Positions 1-5,495 of a stretch of 9,247 bases of DNA are shown here, in pieces. How positions within the stretch are numbered: position 1 is the first letter of the stretch; each line of letters begins with the position of its first letter. Made by a program: the position numbers and the translations under genes. Source of the DNA: Parvibaculum sp. (GTDB lineage Bacteria > Pseudomonadota > Alphaproteobacteria > Parvibaculales > Parvibaculaceae); NCBI GenBank assembly GCA_020062605.1, contig JAGUWA010000226.1, positions 1 to 9,247 of the forward strand, read 5' to 3'. Under the pieces are notes generated by a model. It was not told the origin of the DNA. It ran no database searches and was given only the letters and a program-made list of their open reading frames with translations.

Positions 1-1446
1 CCGCGCGTCGCCGTGGTGAAGACCATCGCCTCTGCGCTGTCCATCGGCTCTGGCGCCACGGTCGGCCGCGAAGGCCCCATCGTGCAGATCGGCTCGGCCA
101 TCGGTTCGACCGCCGCACAGTTCGCGCGGCTGCCTTCCTGGCAGCGGATCACGCTGCTCGCCGCCGGTGCGTCGGCCGGCATTTCGGCCACCTTCAACAC
201 GCCGCTCGGCGCCGTGCTTTTCGCGCTCGAGCTCATCCTGCCGGAAATCAGCGCGCGCACCTTCCTGCCGGTCGTCATCGCCACGGGTTCGGCCACCTAT
301 GTGGGCCGTGTCGTCTTCGGCTCCTATCCGGCCTTCGTGCTGCCGGAGATGTATTTCGCGGCTTCCGAGATGGATCACATCTTCAATCTCGGCGCCTTCG
401 TCGTGCTCGGGCTTCTGTCCGGCCTCGTCGCCTGGGGCTTCATCCGCACGCTTCTTTTCGCGGGCGAAGTCATGCCGCGCCGCTTCCCCAACGAATATGT
501 GCGCGCCGCCGCGGGCTTCACCGGCATCGGCATCGCGCTCTTCCTCTTCGCGCAGTTCACCGGCCACTACTACATCATCGGCGGCGGCTATGACGCCATC
601 GCCGCGATCCTCGAAGGCCATGTGACCACCTTCGCGCTTCTTGCCGTTCTCTGCCTCGCGCAAGTGCTGGCGACGTCGCTTTCCATCGGCTCGGGCGCGT
701 CGGGCGGCGTCTTCGCGCCCATGCTGTTCATCGGGGCGGCGCTGGGCGGCGCCTTCGGCGCCTTCCTTCACCTCATCGACCAGAGCCACGGCATCGGCAT
801 CCCCGACTACGCGATCATCGGCATGGCGGCCGTCGTCGGCGGCGGCACGGGTGCTGCCATGACCGCCATCACCATGAATTTCGAGATGACGCGCGACTAC
901 AACATCATCGTGCCGCTCATCATCGCCGTTGCCGTCTCCATCGGCCTTCGCCGCGCGCTCATGGGCGACAACATCTTCAGCGCCGAGCTGGTGCGCCGCG
1001 GCCGTCCCGTGCCGAAAGACCGGTACTCCAATCTCTACCTCGTGCGCAGCGCCCGCGAAGTCATGGATGCGAACATCGCCATCATGGCGGCGGAGCTTCC
1101 TGTCGCGGACGCGGCGCAATGGGTGAGCGAGGCGGGCATGCCGAATTTCCTCATTCTGAGGGAGGGCGGCCGCATCGCCGGCGTCGTCTCGCTCGACAGC
1201 CGCATTCGCACACCGGAACTGCTCGGTGCGCATCCCGAAACGCTGCGCGACATGGCGATCGCCGACTATGTGATCGTGCGCGAGAACAATATTCTCGAAG
1301 AGGTGATGCGCCGTCTCGGCCAGCGCAACGCGAAGCTTGCCCTCGTGGTGAAGGACAAGCCCGGCGTACCGCGCCCCGCCGATGTGCTCGGCGTCATCGG
1401 CAAGCCGCAGATCGCCGACGCGATCCTCAAGGCGCAGATGGGGTGA
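1..1446 (+). CDS. ClC-family chloride channel/antiporter with C-terminal CBS domains (5' end missing)
   Basis: Integral inner-membrane ClC protein that moves chloride, either as a channel or in exchange for protons. The frame is open from base 1, so the N-terminus with the first helices and the GSGIP motif lies outside the window. Residues are counted here from the GTG at 13. GREGP with the external gating glutamate is at E20. FNTPLGAVLFALEL is at about 62-74. GGVFAP, matching the chloride-coordinating GxFxP loop, has its Phe at 234. FEMTRDY follows at about 291-297. Hydrophobic helices fill residues 1-320. The tail, about 340-477, looks like a weak pair of CBS domains, which in this family usually bind nucleotides and gate the pore. 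The position of the internal proton glutamate is Leu74, next to Glu73, and the position of the central chloride-binding tyrosine is Phe322. Channel versus antiporter cannot be decided here. Family call is firm; transport mode is open. Confidence 0.93.
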   Translation, partial: PRVAVVKTIASALSIGSGATVGREGPIVQIGSAIGSTAAQFARLPSWQRITLLAAGASAGISATFNTPLGAVLFALELILPEISARTFLPVVIATGSATYVGRVVFGSYPAFVLPEMYFAASEMDHIFNLGAFVVLGLLSGLVAWGFIRTLLFAGEVMPRRFPNEYVRAAAGFTGIGIALFLFAQFTGHYYIIGGGYDAIAAILEGHVTTFALLAVLCLAQVLATSLSIGSGASGGVFAPMLFIGAALGGAFGAFLHLIDQSHGIGIPDYAIIGMAAVVGGGTGAAMTAITMNFEMTRDYNIIVPLIIAVAVSIGLRRALMGDNIFSAELVRRGRPVPKDRYSNLYLVRSAREVMDANIAIMAAELPVADAAQWVSEAGMPNFLILREGGRIAGVVSLDSRIRTPELLGAHPETLRDMAIADYVIVRENNILEEVMRRLGQRNAKLALVVKDKPGVPRPADVLGVIGKPQIADAILKAQMG

Positions 1447-1480
1447 GCCGCAGGGCCGCTACAGAAGACAAAAATAGAAG

Positions 1481-1663
1481 TGTCATCCCGGCGAAAGCCG
1501 GGACCCATTGGTTCCCTCAGCAAGAATTAGCCGGTTGGCGCTTGCTGCGCCCGCGGATCGCATCAACCAATGCTGCGGCAAATGGATTCGCGACCTGCCT
1601 GCGCGAAGCCGGAGCTTCGCTTCGGCGAAGGCAGGGTGGGTCCCGGCTTTCGCCGGGATGACA
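1481..1663. repeat. Long palindromic intergenic repeat with 27-bp perfect inverted ends
   Basis: The outer arms 1481-1507 and 1637-1663 are perfect 27-bp reverse complements, beginning TGTCATCCCGGCGAAAGCCG. Inside are further pairings: 1506-1513 with 1565-1572, 1518-1524 with 1541-1547, 1594-1600 with 1629-1635, and a 7-bp stem 1603-1609/1614-1620 with a CGGA loop. Each outer arm can also fold alone around GAAA or TTTC. The element fills most of the gap between the convergent ClC and thioesterase genes. No transposase and no obvious target-site duplication are seen, so it resembles a REP/BIME- or MITE-like interspersed repeat. It could act as a bidirectional transcription barrier, though there is no clear T-run. 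Peptide-like readings through it, of the VIPAKAGTHW type, are typical translation artefacts of such repeats. Confidence 0.85.
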
Positions 1664-1713
1664 CCGGTGGGTGAGGGGGACCGGGCCAGGACGTCTGGAG
1701 ACGAAGAGGAAAG

Positions 1714-2205
1714 CTACTTCCTCTTGATCCCGATCACGCGCCCTGCCTGCGCCGGTCGCGGCATGCCTTCATGCGCCTTCATCATGGCATCGACCTTCCG
1801 CTGTATCTCCGCGGGGAAGGGCGATGCGCGGCGCGTCTTCATGTCCACGTGAATACACATCTGTTCGCTCGTCGCGGCGAGGTAGCCCCTTTCCACATGA
1901 TACATATGGCCGAAGACGTGAACGCGTTTCGGATCGGCATCGAGTATCTGGTAGGTGATGCGAACCTCGTCGTCTTCGAGAAGCTCGTCGAGATAGCAGA
2001 CATGCACCTCCGCCGTGAAGCAGGAGCCCTCGCCCTGTTTCGTGTAGCTCCAGCCAATGCCGAACTCGTCGAACAGCTTGTCGAGAGACTGGTCGAACAG
2101 CAAATGGTAGTAAGCCATGTTGAGGTGGCCGTTATAGTCGACCCATTCGTGCTCCATCTTCCGGCGCGGGCATTCGAAGGGAGCGGCGAGGGCGGTGTCG
2201 GTCAT
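1714..2205 (-). CDS. Hotdog-fold acyl-CoA thioesterase (4HBT_2 type)
   Basis: Predicted cytosolic thioesterase of 163 residues that would hydrolyse an acyl-CoA to free acid and CoA. The motif WVDYNGHLNMAYY at 21-33 matches the first helix of the 4-hydroxybenzoyl-CoA/YbgC/FadM hotdog group, with D23 as the likely catalytic acid. Length is normal for a single hotdog domain. Start chosen at 2205 because AGGAGG lies 6 nt upstream and the motif falls at the expected distance from the N-terminus. The open frame continues upstream to 2592, but that part runs through a repeat and the antisense of the next gene, so it is not coding. The WVDYNGHxN pattern recalls betainyl/dehydrocarnitinyl-CoA thioesterases of carnitine breakdown, but no carnitine genes are visible, so the substrate is unknown. 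It is divergent from the FAD-linked dehydrogenase and convergent with the ClC gene. Confidence 0.88.
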   Translation of the reverse strand: MTDTALAAPFECPRRKMEHEWVDYNGHLNMAYYHLLFDQSLDKLFDEFGIGWSYTKQGEGSCFTAEVHVCYLDELLEDDEVRITYQILDADPKRVHVFGHMYHVERGYLAATSEQMCIHVDMKTRRASPFPAEIQRKVDAMMKAHEGMPRPAQAGRVIGIKRK

Positions 2206-2211
2206 GTCGTT

Positions 2212-2217
2212 CCTCCT
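2212..2217 (-). promoter_or_regulatory. Shine-Dalgarno AGGAGG of the thioesterase gene
   Basis: AGGAGG on the minus strand, 6 nt from the ATG at 2205. It decides this start over the longer upstream open frame. Confidence 0.85.
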
Positions 2218-2244
2218 GTTTTCGGGCTGGGTTCGACCCATCCT

Positions 2245-2355
2245 CGTCATTGCGAGCCCCCGGAGCGTAAGCGAAGGGGGCGCGGCAATCCAGAGCGGCA
2301 GGCCCCCGTGCTTGCGGTCCTGGATTGCTTCGTCGCCTTGCTCCTCGCAATGACG
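2245..2355. repeat. Palindromic intergenic repeat of the CGTCATTGCGAG family
   Basis: The outer arms CGTCATTGCGAG (2245-2256) and CTCGCAATGACG (2344-2355) are perfect 12-bp reverse complements. The inner arms GCAATCCAG (2285-2293) and CTGGATTGC (2320-2328) are perfect over 9 bp. The stretch between carries imperfectly paired GC-rich sequence. Arms of this kind are a common dispersed intergenic element in many bacterial genomes and differ from the CCCGGC-armed elements elsewhere in this window. It occupies 111 of the 193 bases between the divergent thioesterase and dehydrogenase starts, leaving about 40 bases on each side. Any promoter for either gene must therefore lie next to it or within it. 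Confidence 0.8.
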
Positions 2356-2388
2356 TTGAGGGGCTTCGGTGCTAATCTCCTCCCAACC

Positions 2389-2393
2389 GGAGG
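2389..2393 (+). promoter_or_regulatory. Shine-Dalgarno GGAGG of the FAD-linked dehydrogenase
   Basis: GGAGG lies 5 nt before the ATG at 2399. It supports that start over a frame opening 30 nt earlier, which has no comparable site. Confidence 0.8.
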
Positions 2394-2398
2394 AAACC

Positions 2399-3790
2399 AT
2401 GAGCAAAGCAGCGCGAAAGGAAGGCAGGGAGGCGGCGCTTGCCGAACTCGGCGCGCTGCTCGGCGACCGCCTCACGACAGCGCAAGCGATGCGCGAGGTG
2501 CATGGGCGCGACGAGTCCTGGCATGCCGTGGCGATGCCCGATGCCGTCGCCTTCGCGCAGACGACGGAAGAAGTTGCGCAAATCGTCCGCATCTGCGCGG
2601 CTCACGACATGCCGGTCATTCCCTTCGGCGCGGGCACCTCGCTCGAAGGCCATGTTTCCGCGGTGCATGGCGGCCTCTCGCTCGACCTTTCGCGCATGGA
2701 CCGCATTCTCGAAGTGAACGCCGGCGATCTCGATGTTCGCGTCGAGGCGGGCGTCACGCGCAAGGCGCTCAACGAACATCTCCGCGACACAGGGCTTTTC
2801 TTCCCCATCGACCCCGGCGCCAATGCGACGCTGGGCGGCATGGTGGCGACGCGTGCCTCCGGCACCAATGCCGTGCGCTACGGCACGATGCGCGAGAACG
2901 TTCTCGCGCTCACCGCTGTCATGGCGGACGGTTCCATCGTCCACACAGGCACGCGGGCGCGAAAATCGTCTGCCGGTTACGATCTCACGCGCCTTCTCGT
3001 CGGCTCGGAGGGCACGCTCGGCATCGTCACCGAGGTAACGCTCCGGCTCTATGGCATTCCCGAGGCCGTGCGGTCCGGCGTCGTGCCGTTTGCCACGCTT
3101 GAAGGCGCCGTCGACGCCGTCATCGAGACGATCCAGTCCGGCCTTCCCATCGCGCGCATCGAAATTCTCGACCCGCTCTCGATCCGCGCCTGCAATGCCT
3201 ATTCGAAATTGTCGCTCGCCGAAGTGCCGACGCTCTTCGTCGAGTTCCACGGCACCGAGGCCTCCGTCGCCGAGCAGGCGGCGCGTTTCGGCGCCATCGC
3301 GTCTGAGCATGGTGCGGGCGGCGCGACATGGGCCTCGAAAGTTGAAGACCGCACACGGCTCTGGGAGGCGCGGCACAATGCCTATTACGCGGCGCTCGCT
3401 TATCAGCCCGGCAAGAAGGGCATGGTGACGGATGTCTGCGTGCCGATCTCGCGTCTCGCCGAGGCGATCTCCGGCACGCTTGACGATCTCGAAACCTCAT
3501 TCCTGAAAGCGCCCATCGTCGGCCATGTCGGCGACGGCAATTTCCACATGCTGCTCCTGATGGACCCCGCCGACAGGAACGACCTCGCGGAGGCGACGCG
3601 CCTCCACGATCTCATGGTCGCGCGCGCCCTCTCGCTCGGCGGCACATGCACCGGCGAACACGGCATCGGCGAAGGCAAGATCAAGTTCCTCGAAACGGAG
3701 CACGGGGCCGGTGTCGCCGTCATGCGCGCGATCAAAGAGGCGCTGGATCCGAAGGGGATTTTGAATCCGGGGAAGATTTTCGAGGGGTAG
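2399..3790 (+). CDS. FAD-binding 2-hydroxyacid dehydrogenase, GlcD / D-lactate dehydrogenase (cytochrome) type
   Basis: Flavoprotein of 463 residues expected to oxidise a D-2-hydroxyacid to the 2-oxoacid and pass electrons to quinone or cytochrome c rather than NAD. The FAD_binding_4 (PCMH) domain covers about 40-215, with PFGAGTSLEGH at 75-85, DPGANATLGGM near 138 and GSEGTLGI at 202-209. The FAD-oxidase C-terminal domain follows, with GHVGDGNFH at 375-383 and GTCTGEHGIGEGK at 415-427. Their histidines and acidic residues bind metal and substrate in LDHD and D-2-hydroxyglutarate dehydrogenase relatives. The end LDPKGILNPGKIF is typical. No signal peptide or membrane segment is visible. The length fits a single-subunit LDHD-like enzyme, and no glcE or glcF partner follows. 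D-lactate is the likeliest substrate; glycolate, D-2-hydroxyglutarate or another hydroxyacid remain possible. The family is secure, the substrate is not. Confidence 0.92.
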   Translation: MSKAARKEGREAALAELGALLGDRLTTAQAMREVHGRDESWHAVAMPDAVAFAQTTEEVAQIVRICAAHDMPVIPFGAGTSLEGHVSAVHGGLSLDLSRMDRILEVNAGDLDVRVEAGVTRKALNEHLRDTGLFFPIDPGANATLGGMVATRASGTNAVRYGTMRENVLALTAVMADGSIVHTGTRARKSSAGYDLTRLLVGSEGTLGIVTEVTLRLYGIPEAVRSGVVPFATLEGAVDAVIETIQSGLPIARIEILDPLSIRACNAYSKLSLAEVPTLFVEFHGTEASVAEQAARFGAIASEHGAGGATWASKVEDRTRLWEARHNAYYAALAYQPGKKGMVTDVCVPISRLAEAISGTLDDLETSFLKAPIVGHVGDGNFHMLLLMDPADRNDLAEATRLHDLMVARALSLGGTCTGEHGIGEGKIKFLETEHGAGVAVMRAIKEALDPKGILNPGKIFEG

Positions 3791-3825
3791 GCTAGCATAT
3801 ATTCTGTATACAAATTAATAAAGGA

Positions 3826-3853
3826 TGTCATCCCGGCGAAAGCCGGGATGACA
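3826..3853. terminator. Short CCCGGC-family repeat: 12-bp perfect stem with GAAA loop, likely bidirectional terminator
   Basis: TGTCATCCCGGC (3826-3837), loop GAAA, then GCCGGGATGACA (3842-3853): a perfect 12-bp stem. The plus strand continues GCCTCTTTT, a modest T-run. On the minus strand the stem is followed by TCCTTTATT. It lies 35 bases after the dehydrogenase stop and 49 bases past the end of the convergent truncated hlyD frame, a position suited to stopping transcription from both sides. Its first 23 bases equal the left arm of the long repeat at 1481, so it is also a member of that repeat family. Termination is inferred from structure and position. Confidence 0.7.
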
Positions 3854-3902
3854 GCCTCTTTTGATCGCTCGCCAAAAACCGGGGATAAACAATTTTTTCC
3901 CG

Positions 3903-4274
3903 TCAAGTGGATGTCCGGCGCGCCGGCGCGGTGTCGACTTCCGCTTGCGCCACGTTGCGCTGCTTGCGCAGTGCGAGCTTGCGCTGATACTCGAGTTCCG
4001 TCTCGCGCAACGTCGCCTTCGCTTCGGTGAGGTTCGCCTTGGCGCTTTCCAGCGCCGCTTCTTCGGAGGCCGTCTCGAGCCGGAAGAGTAAGTCGCCGCT
4101 TTTCACGCGGTCGCCGCGTTTCACTTCGATCGTCTCGATGAGGCCGCCGTCGATCGGCGCGACGCGGACATAGTCGCCCTCGGCGTATCCTTGCCAGGTG
4201 TTCTCCGGGCGTTCGTTGCAGCCGGCGAGAAGGAGCGCGGTCCCGCAGGCAAACAGGAGGGGAAGGAGGCGCAT
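3903..4274 (-). pseudogene. Truncated HlyD/YbhG-type membrane fusion lipoprotein (first third only)
   Basis: Periplasmic adaptor of an efflux or ABC export pump, cut short. The 123 codons start with a lipoprotein signal peptide (hydrophobic 3-17, lipobox LAGC with C19). A biotinyl-lipoyl-like half follows (about 28-70, with VAPIDGGLIETIEVKRGDRVKSGD), then the first strand of a helical hairpin (about 72-113, ending RNVAQAEVD). After VDTA the similarity stops and nine unrelated residues lead to a stop at 3903. Family members are usually about 300 or more residues, so the rest of the hairpin, the returning lipoyl half and the beta-barrel are missing. I found none of it in the other minus-strand frames down to the dehydrogenase, so a deletion fits better than a frameshift. 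It starts 3 nt after tetR, with GGGAGG 8 nt before the ATG, so it is probably still translated. A full pump adaptor function is very unlikely. Confidence 0.8.
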
Positions 4275-4277
4275 CGC

Positions 4278-4913
4278 TCACGCCTCCCTGTCTGTTGCGA
4301 GACCGCGCGCGACGAACTCCGCATGGGCGGTAAAGAAACCGTCGGGATCGAGTTGCGGAAGGTCGCCGAAGGTGCTTCGTGCGAGCGTGTTCATGAGAAT
4401 GGGAAAGATGATTTCCTGTACCGCCGCATCGACGTTGCAATCGCGGAACTCGCCGCGCTCGATGCCGCGTTCGATCACGCGCGCGAGATTGCCGAAGCCG
4501 CGCAGGATGATGTGGTCGCGATAGAAGGTGCGGATCTCGGGAAAGTTGGCGGACTCGGCGAGAATGATCTTCGCGAGTGCCGGAAGTTCCGTGCCTGTCG
4601 CGATTTCCCGCAGCTTCCCGATCGTGAAGGCGAGGAGGTCGCCGCTCGTGCCGTCATAGCTGTCGAGCAGCCGCTCGATGTCGTCGAAGCGCGGCGTCGC
4701 GATGTCCTTGACGATGGCGGTGAAGAGTTCCGTCTTGCTCTCGAAATAGAGGTAGATCGTCGCCTTGCTGACGCCCGCCGCTTCCGCGACCTCCTCAAGC
4801 CGCGCCGCCGCGAATCCCTTTTCCGCAAAAATCTTCAGCCCCGCCGCCATGATCTCGGCAGGGCGCTCTTCCTTGCGCCGCTGGAATTTCTGTTCGGGGG
4901 GCGGTGCGGACAT
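4278..4913 (-). CDS. TetR-family transcriptional repressor
   Basis: DNA-binding repressor of 211 residues, probably ligand-responsive. The N-terminal helix-turn-helix lies at about 18-63, and EEVAEAAGVSKATIYLYFESKTELF is the canonical TetR signature. The rest is an all-helical ligand and dimer domain, perhaps of the AefR-like group. The ATG at 4913 is preferred. A TTG at 4931 would add MEKEIP, but that codon falls at the edge of the operator palindrome, close to the expected transcription start. Neither has a strong Shine-Dalgarno; GGAAAAAG lies upstream of 4913. The gene leads an operon with the truncated hlyD and is preceded by a 30-bp palindrome over its own promoter, so autorepression is expected. 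In related loci such regulators control the adaptor and pump genes that follow. Here the pump is absent, so it may be a residual regulator or act elsewhere. Confidence 0.9.
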   Translation of the reverse strand: MSAPPPEQKFQRRKEERPAEIMAAGLKIFAEKGFAAARLEEVAEAAGVSKATIYLYFESKTELFTAIVKDIATPRFDDIERLLDSYDGTSGDLLAFTIGKLREIATGTELPALAKIILAESANFPEIRTFYRDHIILRGFGNLARVIERGIERGEFRDCNVDAAVQEIIFPILMNTLARSTFGDLPQLDPDGFFTAHAEFVARGLATDREA

Positions 4914-4930
4914 GGGGATTTCTTTTTCCA

Positions 4931-4960
4931 AGTAAATAACTGACTAGTCAGTTATTTACT
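4931..4960. promoter_or_regulatory. 30-bp perfect palindromic operator for the TetR regulator
   Basis: AGTAAATAACTGA, CTAG, TCAGTTATTTACT reads identically on both strands over all 30 bases. The centre TGACTAGTCA is typical of TetR-family half-site pairs. It covers the -10 box of the minus-strand promoter and the expected transcription start, 18 bases from the ATG at 4913, so bound repressor would block initiation. No complete plus-strand gene starts nearby to share it. Confidence 0.85.
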
Positions 4961-4981
4961 GTTGATGGGATATAGTGTCAA
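4953..4981 (-). promoter_or_regulatory. Sigma-70-type promoter of the tetR-hlyD operon
   Basis: On the minus strand, TTGACA (4981-4976) is followed by a 17-bp spacer and TAAATA (4958-4953). That is a perfect -35, ideal spacing and a good -10. The predicted start near 4946 falls at the centre of the operator palindrome. Confidence 0.8.
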
Positions 4982-5114
4982 CGCAATGCAGGCGTCAATC
5001 CCCTAACTATCTGAAATAATGTATGTTTTCTTTTCATGCGGACAGGATAAACCAGCCCACGCAGGGCGAGGATAAGCCCGCGATCCGCGTGGCGGCGCGC
5101 CAGGCGGGCAGCAC

Positions 5115-5360
5115 TCAGTCGCCGCGTTCGCCGTCCGGATATGTCTCGCTATCGGCTGGCAGACGCTTGCCCTCCAGCTCGCGGCGGTGTCGCTCTTCTT
5201 CGATCTTCGCGCGTTTCTTGTCCGCGCCGGTCCGCCCGAATTTCACTCTGTTGGCGGCGGCCTTGTCGCTCTCGCGCTTTTTTTCCGCACGCCTTTGCGC
5301 ATCGCGCTGCGTTTTCCGGAATGAGGCGAAATTAACTATATTTCCGCGATCCGAATCCAT
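5115..5360 (-). CDS. DUF4169 family small basic protein
   Basis: Protein of 81 residues, very rich in Lys, Arg and Glu and likely mostly helical. It carries NIVNFASFRK at 7-16 and AANRVKFGRTGADKKRA at 35-51, the hallmarks I associate with the DUF4169 family of short alphaproteobacterial proteins. Function is unknown; the charge suggests nucleic-acid or ribosome contact, but that is a guess. Start at 5360 is preferred because the family motif begins within the first ten residues; the Shine-Dalgarno is weak (GGCAGG, 6 nt upstream). The open frame extends to 5681, but that part is antisense to the AsmA N-terminal coding region. Such genes are often close to fumC and a ribbon-helix-helix gene. 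Here both are near but lie beyond the AsmA gene. Confidence 0.78.
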   Translation of the reverse strand: MDSDRGNIVNFASFRKTQRDAQRRAEKKRESDKAAANRVKFGRTGADKKRAKIEEERHRRELEGKRLPADSETYPDGERGD

Positions 5361-5382
5361 AATTTGCCTGCCATATGACGTC

Positions 5383-5398
5383 AGGCGGCCTACCGCCT
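5383..5398. other. Small hairpin in the divergent DUF4169/AsmA spacer
   Basis: AGGCGG and CCGCCT (5383-5388, 5393-5398) form a 6-bp stem with a CCTA loop, next to the 8-bp palindrome TGACGTCA (5376-5383). The 135-base spacer 5361-5495 must hold the starts of transcription for both genes, but I cannot pick out convincing -35/-10 boxes. A regulatory role for the hairpin or palindrome is only a possibility. Confidence 0.3.
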
Positions 5399-5485
5399 TC
5401 GCTATTGGTGCGAGACTAGGCCAAAGGTGGTTCGCAGGAAACTGGGGTGGAGGTGTGCCGTCCCTGCATCCCGCCTTGCCGAGCT

Positions 5486-5491
5486 GGAGAG
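5486..5491 (+). promoter_or_regulatory. Shine-Dalgarno GGAGAG before the proposed TTG start of the AsmA gene
   Basis: GGAGAG lies 4 nt before TTG at 5496, a slightly short spacing. The membrane anchor and conserved AsmA N-terminus begin right after this codon, whereas the frame upstream to 5427 encodes residues unlike the family. Confidence 0.6.
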
Positions 5492-5495
5492 ATTT

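Noticed and set aside
1481..1663. Insertion sequence or MITE with target duplication
   Set aside because: The 27-bp inverted ends invite this, but the flanking bases (GAAG before, CCGG after) show no direct duplication and there is no transposase, so only 'interspersed repeat' is supported.
1119..1852. Plus-strand frames crossing the 1481-1663 repeat, with peptides such as VIPAKAGTHW
   Set aside because: These are translations of a repeat and of other frames of the ClC and thioesterase genes, a well-known annotation artefact.
2350..2378. Promoter ATGACG / 17 bp / TAATCT for the dehydrogenase, using the end of the repeat as -35
   Set aside because: Matches are only 4/6 and 3/6 to consensus, too weak to annotate without start mapping.
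2206..2592. N-terminal extension of the thioesterase frame up to 2592
   Set aside because: It would read through the palindromic repeat and the antisense of the dehydrogenase start. A perfect Shine-Dalgarno precedes the ATG at 2205 instead.
2372..3376. 334-codon minus-strand open frame opposite the FAD-linked dehydrogenase
   Set aside because: The plus-strand gene has full family motifs. The antisense translation is Arg-rich and shows no domain.
3854..3902. Second terminator-like element around GGGGATAAACAATTTTTTCCC
   Set aside because: Only 3-4 bases pair, and the T-run lies within rather than after the supposed stem.
4982..5114. Possible terminator or RNA element downstream of DUF4169, with CCACGC/GCGTGG pairing at about 5055-5095
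   Set aside because: The stem is short with a large loop and no T-run follows on the minus strand; no other structure or gene is convincing in this gap.
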